Shown here in pieces: positions 57,964-64,000 of a DNA stretch of 64,000 nucleotides. Location of the stretch: assembly GCA_963755055.1 (NCBI GenBank), contig CAVWIS010000010.1, positions 25,373 to 89,372 on the forward strand, written 5' to 3'. A program made the translations under genes and the position numbers. Source of the DNA: AP-16 sp963755055. Lineage in GTDB: Bacteria; Pseudomonadota; Alphaproteobacteria; Rhizobiales; Xanthobacteraceae. The first letter of the stretch is position 1. Each line of letters opens with the position of its first letter. The notes beneath the pieces were generated by a model that saw nothing but the letters and a program-made list of their open reading frames with translations, was not told where the DNA came from and did no database searches.

Positions 57964-58499
57964 CCCCTGCGCGCGCTTTCGCCATCGCGCTCGCCTTGGG
58001 CGCCACCGGGCTCGTGGCCGGCGACGGGTCGGCGACACGGACGACCGGCGCGGGCGCCGCGATGTTCATCGAAGCCAAATGGCCGTTCGGGCTCGACCAG
58101 TGGGGGCGGGGCCGGGCGTTCGCCTGCGACACGACGCGGTGCGGTGTGGACGCGAAACTCTACATCAGGGCCAAGGTCGGGTTCTGCGACTGCTTCAATC
58201 ATGTCGACGAGGACGACGTCGACCGGCTCACCGATTTCGACCTCATCGGCAAGGCGGTGCCGCGCGGACCCGACCGGGCGCTGCGGCTCGGCGAGGACCC
58301 GGCGCGGCTGCGCACCTTCCGGCTCGAAGGCCCGAAGGAATTTGGGCAGGCGGTCTCGGTGGTCGCGGCGCGCGACTGCCAGGCGCTGGTCGCCCTGCTG
58401 GTGACCGATCGCGAACCCTTGCCGGCACTGGAATCCGCGGTCCTCTCGCTGATGCGGACCTCATCCCCTTCCGATACCGCGCTTGCCTGGAACAACTAG
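57960..58499 (+). CDS. conserved secreted protein in the purS-purQ gap
   Basis: 179 residues, coupled to purS by ATGA overlap and 14 bp before purQ. A signal or lipo-like N-terminus (FAIALALGATGLVAGD) precedes a mature part with FIEAKWPFGLDQWGRGRAFACDTTRCGVDAKLYIRAKVGFCDCF, where four Cys stand as C.....C and C.C. This Cys arrangement and the KWPF..DQWG.GRAF block are familiar from hypothetical proteins at the same locus in Bradyrhizobium-like genomes. It is not a purine enzyme; the exported Cys-rich part may bind metal. Its place in this operon is unexplained. Confidence 0.78.
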   Translation: MTPARAFAIALALGATGLVAGDGSATRTTGAGAAMFIEAKWPFGLDQWGRGRAFACDTTRCGVDAKLYIRAKVGFCDCFNHVDEDDVDRLTDFDLIGKAVPRGPDRALRLGEDPARLRTFRLEGPKEFGQAVSVVAARDCQALVALLVTDREPLPALESAVLSLMRTSSPSDTALAWNN

Positions 58500-58513
58500 C
58501 GGACGCCTCGCCC

Positions 58514-59218
58514 ATGAAATCGGCCGTCATCGTGTTTCCCGGATCGAACCGCGAACGCGACGTCGCACGCGCGCTCAAGCTGATGTCGGGACAAGACCCG
58601 GCGCTGGTCTGGCATGCCGACAGCGAGCTCCCCGCCGGCACCGACCTCGTGGTGCTGCCGGGCGGGTTTTCCTACGGCGACTACCTGCGCTGCGGGGCGA
58701 TCGCCGCGCATGCGCCGATCATGGAGGCGGTCCGCGCCCATGTGCGCAAGGGCGGGCTTGTGATCGGCATCTGCAACGGTTTTCAGATCCTGTGCGAGAG
58801 CGGGCTGTTGCCCGGCGTGCTGCTGCGCAACGCGGCGCTCAAATTCATCTGCCACGACGTGCATCTCAGGGTCGAGCGCTCCGACACGCCGTTCACCCGC
58901 GGCTACAATGCCGGCCAGGTGATCCGGGTCCCGGTCGCCCACGGCGAGGGCAATTATTTCGCCCATCCGGCGACCGTGGCGCGCCTGGAGAACGAGGGCC
59001 GGGTGCTGTTTCGCTACACCTCGCCGGAGGGCAAGGTGGATGCCGACTGGAACCACAACGGCGCCACCAATGCGATCGCCGGCGTGCTGTCGGAAAAGCT
59101 CAACGTGCTCGGCCTGATGCCGCATCCGGAGAACCACGTCGACGCGGCGATCGGCTCGACCGACGGACGCGGCCTGTTCGCCGGGCTGGTGGCGCATTTT
59201 GCCGCGGCCGCCGCGTGA
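58514..59218 (+). CDS. purQ: phosphoribosylformylglycinamidine synthase subunit PurQ
   Basis: 234 residues. The class I glutamine amidotransferase subunit that supplies ammonia to PurL. Nucleophile Cys in VIGICNGFQILCE (about 83-95), with His and Glu of the triad in LMPHPENHVD (about 206-215). The opening SAVIVFPGSNRERDVA and FSYGDYLRCGAIAAHAPIM are typical. GTGA overlap with purL. Confidence 0.97.
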   Translation: MKSAVIVFPGSNRERDVARALKLMSGQDPALVWHADSELPAGTDLVVLPGGFSYGDYLRCGAIAAHAPIMEAVRAHVRKGGLVIGICNGFQILCESGLLPGVLLRNAALKFICHDVHLRVERSDTPFTRGYNAGQVIRVPVAHGEGNYFAHPATVARLENEGRVLFRYTSPEGKVDADWNHNGATNAIAGVLSEKLNVLGLMPHPENHVDAAIGSTDGRGLFAGLVAHFAAAAA

Positions 59219-59544
59219 GCACGGGTCAGGAAGTCGCGCAGTCGAGCGACGGATCGGCGCCCGTGACTGCCGTCACGCCGCAGCTCATTGCCGAGCACGG
59301 CCTCACGCCCGGAGAATATCTGCGCATCTTCGAGCTGATCGGCCGCGAGCCGACCATCACCGAGCTCGGCATCTTTTCCGCCATGTGGAACGAGCACTGC
59401 TCGTACAAGTCCTCGAAGGTCCATCTGAAGAAGCTCCCGACCGAGGGTGCCTGCGTGATCCAGGGGCCGGGCGAGAATGCCGGCGTGATCTCGATCGGCG
59501 ACGGGCTCGCGGTGGTGTTCAAGATGGAGAGCCACAATCATCCG
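59215..59544 (+). pseudogene. purL: purL 5' portion, broken off after ~110 codons
   Basis: GTG start overlapping the purQ stop. The first ~110 residues are normal PurL (ITPQLIAEHGLTPGEYLRIFELIGREPTITELGIFSAMWNEHCSYKSSKVHLKKLPT, then VIQGPGENAGVISIGDGLAVVFKMESHNHP). After the CCG of SHNHP (59542-59544) the sequence changes abruptly; the expected SFIEPYQGAATGVGG-type continuation is absent here and in the 4.4 kb that follow, in any frame. A full PurL is ~740 residues. Either an insertion or deletion in the genome, or, more likely, a chimeric assembly join. Confidence 0.9.
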
Positions 59545-59950
59545 ACCCTGCCGCCGCGACGACTACGTATTGCTAATTGGCATCGAATTCTTGACTGGCG
59601 GATGCTTCCGCGCAGACCCAACAGGATGAGCAGTTTGATGCCGGCTATGGTTTTTCGGAACCGCGCCCCGGGGAACAACGACAGGCATAGGTCAATGGTG
59701 CTGGAGTCCAAAATCCTCTTTCAGATGGAGTGTGCGGGCCTCATCAATGAGCTGTTGGGCGAAATCGGCGTAGATGCGCCAATCGCGACTTTCGTTGGCA
59801 TCGGCCACGTACTCGTGAGATATCGCCGCGAAAACCGGTGTGGTAGCGCCTCTCTTCAAGCGTGCAGGCGGCCTGGATCTCCGCAGACTTTCGCGAGAAG
59901 TCAGTTCGGGCCGGGCGGACGGCACCGAGCCGTATCGCGCATCTCTGCCA
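59545..59950 (-). mobile_element. degenerate IS4-type (DUF4372) transposase fragment
   Basis: On the minus strand, in pieces from different frames, the pattern of an IS4-family transposase is readable: ELTSRESLR, RYHTGFRGDISR, VADANESRDWRIYADFAQQLIDEARTLH, then after a shift SSTIDLCLSLFPGARFRKTIAGIKLLILLGLRGSI, which holds the first catalytic Asp region (LDSSTIDLC). The rest of the transposase and terminal inverted repeats are missing. It begins at the base where purL breaks off. Confidence 0.72.
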
Positions 59951-60216
59951 TAACCGGCCTCACGCGTAAGGAATCTCGCCCGACTCGTCAGTCGTCCGGC
60001 AAGCTGCGATCGCGAAAGCGAGGCGCGCTACAACAGGGCATCGCACGTGGTTGCCGGCTGGAGACGGGATCCGGATTTTTCGGCCGGCCGTGGAGGGCCC
60101 GGAAGTCTCGCCTTGAAGGGGGAGGGCCCGACCTTCGCCGAGCTGGTCTGGCGCTACAGTGGCGGCTCCATTGTGTGTGACACCATGTCGCTTCAAACGG
60201 CGGACTGATCTCGGCG
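59951..60216. other. unassigned stretch after the IS remnant
   Basis: 266 bp; no gene, RNA or repeat recognised on either strand. Confidence 0.5.
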
Positions 60217-61094
60217 ATGGACTTCGACCATTTGTTCCGATCCATCAAATCACGAACGGCTGAAGGCGGCGGGTATTCGCACAAACCCGGAGGACCTTAC
60301 AGGGCGGATGCGACTGCCTGGGCGATCCTGGCGTTAAGCACGATCCCGCCGAAAGAGCGGCTGTCCAACTGGCGTGTGATCAACTTGCCGCCACCCAGGC
60401 GCCGGACGGCCGAGTCCCTCTGGTGCCGGAAATTGCTGCGGCGTATTGGCCGACCCCCCTGGCGGTTCTTGCCTGGAAGAAAGCCTCCTGCCGCCTAGAC
60501 GAGATGGGCCGCGCCCTGAATTTTATCGCCGGCAATTCAGGACTCCATTTCGAGCGTGAAAAAAATGCCCCTTACGGCCACGACACGGCGATCAGGGGTT
60601 GGTCCTGGATAGAAGGCACGCATTCCTGGATCGAACCGACATCCCTGTCTATTCTGGCCCTCAGGGCAACCGGACACGCTCGGGATAGTCGCACGCTCGA
60701 AGCCGTGTCCATGATCATGAATCGTCAGCTTCCATCCGGCGGGTGGAACTACGGCAACACGACGGTCTTCGGACAGGAGTTGCTGCCGATGCCCGAGCAC
60801 ACCGGGCAGGCGCTCTGTGCCGTTTCCGGATATGTCTCAGTGAATGAGGTCAGGAAAAGCATCGAGTATCTGGATAGCCAACGACCAAGTTTAAAGACTC
60901 CGTTGTCCCTCTGCTGGAGTCTCTTCGGCCTCAACGCCTGGAAGATTCGATTGCCTGGGCTGCAGGATCAAATTGCGAACTGCCTTTCGCTTCAAGAGCG
61001 GTATGGAATCTACGACACAGCCTCTTTGGCCCAATTAGCCATCGCGCATGTTTCCGGGGCCGACCTTCTAAATTACCTTGGGATAGAATCCTGA
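60217..61094 (+). CDS. alpha/alpha-toroid protein, squalene-cyclase/prenyltransferase-like (one frameshift)
   Basis: Starts MDFDHLFRSIKSRTAEGGGYSHKPGGPYRADATAWAILAL; one base is missing near 60375-60390, after which the frame continues DQLAATQAPDGRVPLVPEIAAAYWPTPLAVLAWKK. QW-like helix pairs repeat along the chain: GGGYSHK, ATAWAILAL, TPLAVLAW, EGTHSWIEPTSLSILALRAT, SGGWNYGNTTVFGQ, HTGQALCAVS, and the toroid ends near CLSLQERYG. This is the terpenoid-cyclase/protein-prenyltransferase fold. I see no DxDD or DCTAE catalytic motif, so it may be non-catalytic. Precedes a Tat-exported DUF362 gene by 3 bp, so probably cotranscribed. The composition differs from the purine block. Confidence 0.75.
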
Positions 61095-61097
61095 ACC

Positions 61098-62116
61098 ATG
61101 GCAGAAACCAAACCCCGCTGCACCTCATCGACATGGACACGCCGGAGCTTCCTCAAAGCAGCCGGATTGGGGACAGCTGCAGTCGGAGCCGGGCTGCTGC
61201 TCGGGCGCTATGGTATTCCAAGGGAAGAAAAGACCGAGACCTTCATCGCTTCGGTATCCGGCTACGATAAAGATTTAAAAACCCACATCATAGTGGCTCT
61301 GCGAGAACTCGGCATTCAATCCGGTTGGGTGAAGGGGAAACGCGTTCTGCTGAAACCAAACCTCGTAGAGCCTCACCGCACCCTGGAGCACATCAACACC
61401 CATCCGCTGGTCATCCGGGCAGCCGTCGAGGCGTTCCTGAGCATGGGGGCAGCCCAGGTCATGGTCGCAGAGGGGTCGGGGCACCGTCGCGACAACCTCT
61501 TGGTGCTCGAAGAATCCGGGCTTGCCGATGTCCTGGCCGAAGACAAGATACCGTTCACCGATTTGAATCTGAGCTCTGTCGTAAAAATGCCCAACCAGGG
61601 CAAGGCGTCCAAGTTGGAGGTATTCTATTTCCCGGAGGAAATCCTGAAGGCCGACATCATCGTCTCCATGGCCAAAATGAAAACACACCATTGGGCCGGC
61701 GTGACCTTGTCGATGAAGAACCTCTTCGGGGTGATGCCCGGAATCGTCTACGGCTGGCCGAAAAACGTGCTGCACTGGGCCGGAATCAATCAGTGCGTTT
61801 ACGATATCACCGCCACTCTGAAGCCCCATCTTGCTATCGTGGATGGCATCGTGGGCATGGAGGGCGACGGCCCCATCATGGGGTCAGCGGTCAAGAGCGG
61901 GGCCCTGGTGATGGGGACGATCTGCCGGCGGTGGACTCGACCTGTGCGCGATTGATGGGCATCGACCCGATGAAGATCCCCTATCTGGCGGCAGCATCGG
62001 GCACCATCGGCAGCGTAAGAGCTGAAAACATCCTTCAGCGTGGTGAAATCATCGGGTCGCTTTCAATGAATTTCAAACTGATTAATTTCATCCCGGCGCA
62101 CCAGGGCCTCCGATAG
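61098..62116 (+). CDS. Tat-exported DUF362 protein (one frameshift)
   Basis: A twin-arginine signal TRRSFLKAAGLGTAAVGAGLLLG opens the protein. DUF362 follows: VLLKPNLVEPHRTLEHINTHPLVIRAAVEAFL, GSGHRRDNL, SVVKMPNQGKASKLEVFYFPEEILKADIIVSMAKMKTHHWAGVTLSMKNLFGVMPG, AIVDGIVGMEGDGPIMGSAVKSG. The frame slips near 61915 (GGGG should be GGGGG), and the continuation DDLPAVDSTCARLMGIDPMKIPYL restores the family. The corrected length is ~339 residues. DUF362 is often found with ferredoxin domains, and the family is common in deltaproteobacteria and other anaerobes. No cysteine cluster is seen here. Function unknown; neighbour of the toroid gene. Confidence 0.8.
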
Positions 62117-62158
62117 GCAACGGGCCCTGTTCTGAGCGGGGCGTGGACCTGACATATC

Positions 62159-63749
62159 ATGAACACAACACCCCCCCAATTCAGCCGGACGTCTCCGACC
62201 AAACTGTTCTGGCTGATTCTCGTTGTCGCTTTCATATTCTCCTGCGCCATCCACATTCCTATTGATGACGGTTTGCGCCACATTTCCTTTGCCTTCAGCG
62301 GAGGCTCAAACTGGGCGGACGCCTACCCTTTCTCAACCTTCAGTGATTACCCCGAAATCAGCCCTTGGTTCGGCTACGACATGATCCTGCGGGGAATAGC
62401 GACTCTGCTGAGCCGGATGCCAATAGACCCGCTGGCATTGAAAATACTGTTGCTCAAAACATTGTCCCTCTTGTTTGTCTTTGCAACTCTGATCCCCCTC
62501 GTCAGGGCGAGCGGCATAGAAACCGAGATGGACGATTTCCCCTCGATCCTGCTGGCGCTGGTCTGTGTTTTCTTTTTTCTGACCCGGTTCTCATCAGGGC
62601 CATGATTGTCCGCCCCTTTATTTTCGGCACGATTTTTATCGCCTTCTCCTTCCGGTACAAAGTCTTTCCCTCAAGGGTTCTTGTCTGCGGCAGCGCTGAT
62701 TTTTCTATATCCGTATCTGTCCTGGTTTTATGTGCTGCCCGTTGCGGCAGCTCATGTTTTGTCAGGGAGCAGAAAGTTCGCGCTGGGGCTTTGACCGCAA
62801 TAGGGATATTCTTCGCGCTGCAGCCGTCTTCTTTCTGGAAATTTCAAATCGCAATTTTTTCCGGAGGGAAAATCAGAAGCCTGCTCGGGGTTGAAATCAG
62901 CGAATTGGCCTTCACCATGACATCTGCCTTTGAGATCTTTACCGTGGCAGCCGTTTTTATGCTTTACCCGCTGGCCAGACGCCTCGTGCCGTCTGCCGGC
63001 TATGGACTCACTCTCTTGTGCATCTATCTCGTGCCGTCGATTCTTTACAAACGGACATTCTTCGACATTTTTCTCCCGGTTTCTTTCATGCTGTATGCCC
63101 GGCCGCTGCTCGTCTATCTGAAAAGCCTGCGCCCGGCCGTGAATGAATCGTGGCGGCGATTTGCAGAGGAGACAAAAGGACGTTTTGCAGCACATGTTCG
63201 CTTCCGGGTGAAACAATCGCACGAGAGCTCCGGCCCTAATCTCAGACCCGTTCTGATCGTATTGTTTGCCTGCTTGATCTTCCTGGTCGGCCACATCAAC
63301 CTCAAGCAGGCGAGATGGGTTGCCGATGATGAGATTCTCGACTGGCATCCATCCCAAAACACGCCACCATGTTGACCTCCTTCAACCAACAGTACAGAAT
63401 TCATTTCGTCAGGCCCGACCTCAAGACGATCCCATCCTGCAACATCTCCTATCCGAGCCCGTCCATACTCAACGAGTACAGGGATTTTATCAAAAACGGC
63501 CGTTTCAAGGAACTGGCAAGCCTAACATCGGCCTCCCATATTGTCGGTGCCGGCGACATCCATTTGGATCCAGCCGAAAGCCGATATCTGGAAACCGTTG
63601 TAAACAATGACACCCCTAAAATCTGGAAGATCCTGATGCCGCAGACGCAGGCGGCGCCATCAGACACCCCTCAGCCCACCCCGCCTTCCGCACGGAGCCA
63701 TAGCCGATGCGAACCGTGGAACCGCTCTTGTGTCGCCGCCCTTTTTTAA
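62159..63749 (+). CDS. multi-pass membrane protein, unknown, frame broken at several points
   Basis: Starts MNTTPPQFSRTSPTKLFWLILVVAFIFSCAIHIPIDDGLRHISFAF. About eight to ten hydrophobic helices can be read by switching frame near 62583, 62660, 62785 and 63360 (single-base indels): KLFWLILVVAFIFS, LLLKTLSLLFVFATLIPLV, SILLALVCVFFFL, PFIFGTIFIAF, GFLSAAALIFLYPYLSWFYVLPVAAAHVL, FTVAAVFMLYPLARRLVPSAGYGLTLLCIYLVP, VLIVLFACLIFLVGH. The polar loop YPEISPWFGYDMILRG recalls lipid-carbohydrate transfer enzymes, but I cannot assign a family. The C-terminal region has no membrane helices. Frame corrections make the boundaries uncertain. Confidence 0.55.
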
Positions 63750-63967
63750 TTTGCTCCTCCGATGGTTTTGGGCAGGGGAAATACCGCATCGGCAATGACA
63801 AGGCGGGAATGTATTTTCAGACCGACCGGGACGGCGGGTGGCATCCCAAAATCCGACCGAAAATATTTCCAGGGTCGGCGAACAAGGGGCTTACACTAAG
63901 GGGAAGGATGCAGGCGGATTTTGTCCAGATCGACGGTGACAGGAAGTTCATGTCGAACCCCCCCTAA
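63707..63967 (+). CDS. possible short protein, low confidence
   Basis: 86 residues if started at MRTVEPLLCRRPFLICSSDGFGQGKYRIG. The segments GKYRIGNDKAGMYFQTDRDGGW and DFVQIDGDRKF look like repeats of an extracellular Tyr/Gly/Asp-rich protein, with a frame slip between them. It overlaps the tail of the previous gene's frame. No ribosome site is clear. May be a partial or artefactual reading. Confidence 0.3.
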   Translation: MRTVEPLLCRRPFLICSSDGFGQGKYRIGNDKAGMYFQTDRDGGWHPKIRPKIFPGSANKGLTLRGRMQADFVQIDGDRKFMSNPP

Positions 63968-64000
63968 AGGCGGCTCCTAGGAACTCAAAGCGATTCATCC

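Overview
Organism and quality. The first 59.5 kb reads as chromosome of a GC-rich alphaproteobacterium of the order Hyphomicrobiales (Bradyrhizobium / Rhodopseudomonas / Rhodoplanes-like). The basis is recA followed by alaS with icd nearby, a DUF1476-purC-purS-(hypothetical)-purQ-purL block, a phasin, a tripartite tricarboxylate transporter with its Bug-type binding protein, and GTG/TTG starts. Many genes need a single-base frame correction, and nearly every correction falls in a short homopolymer. I take these as sequencing or assembly indels unless shown otherwise. purL breaks off at 59544. The remaining 4.4 kb has a different flavour (lower GC by eye, denser indels, an IS4-type transposase remnant at the join) and may be a chimeric contig end.

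Layout. 1-5174: a tightly overlapping cassette of a DUF559 (Vsr-like) nuclease, a small helical protein and a ~1,080-residue double ATPase (AAA plus HerA/FtsK type), then an XRE antitoxin-like gene. It looks like an undescribed defence or DNA-processing module. 5374-6370: a two-receiver response regulator. 6387-20819: two direct copies of a 273-bp NHL-gene 3' end bracket a ~14 kb carbohydrate catabolic island. The island holds an MBL-fold lactonase, an FCD/GntR regulator, three class II aldolases, a HAD phosphatase, a complete sugar ABC importer, a Tm-1-like protein, an FGGY kinase and a phosphohexomutase. Paired operator-like palindromes with centres 20 bp apart lie upstream of two of its transcription units. 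20567-26608: NHL beta-propeller protein, Tim44-like membrane protein, cold-shock protein, class I fumarase, two small secreted proteins and a phasin. 26934-35571: a five-repeat cyanovirin-type secreted protein, a Tat-type amidohydrolase, TctABC, a periplasmic MBL hydrolase and small conserved genes. 35870-48143: recA, alaS, a cyclic-nucleotide-gated K+ channel-like protein, an SDR, icd, a TrmJ-DUF559 fusion and an acyl-CoA ligase, with two copies of a palindromic intergenic element. 48226-56168: a large autotransporter, divergent from a bimodular TPR-glycosyltransferase-TPR-sulfotransferase protein. 56217-59544: ATPase zeta inhibitor (DUF1476) and the purine block. 59545-64000: IS remnant, alpha/alpha-toroid (squalene-cyclase-like) protein, Tat-exported DUF362 protein and a multi-pass membrane protein.

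How the parts work together. The island encodes import (ABC), possible lactone opening, phosphorylation (FGGY kinase), phosphate isomerisation (mutase), retro-aldol cleavage (aldolases) and dephosphorylation (HAD), under one GntR-type regulator. This is a self-contained sugar or sugar-acid pathway whose substrate I cannot name. The TctABC transporter probably serves organic acids, and fumarase and icd feed the TCA cycle. No tRNA, rRNA, CRISPR array or intact mobile element was seen.
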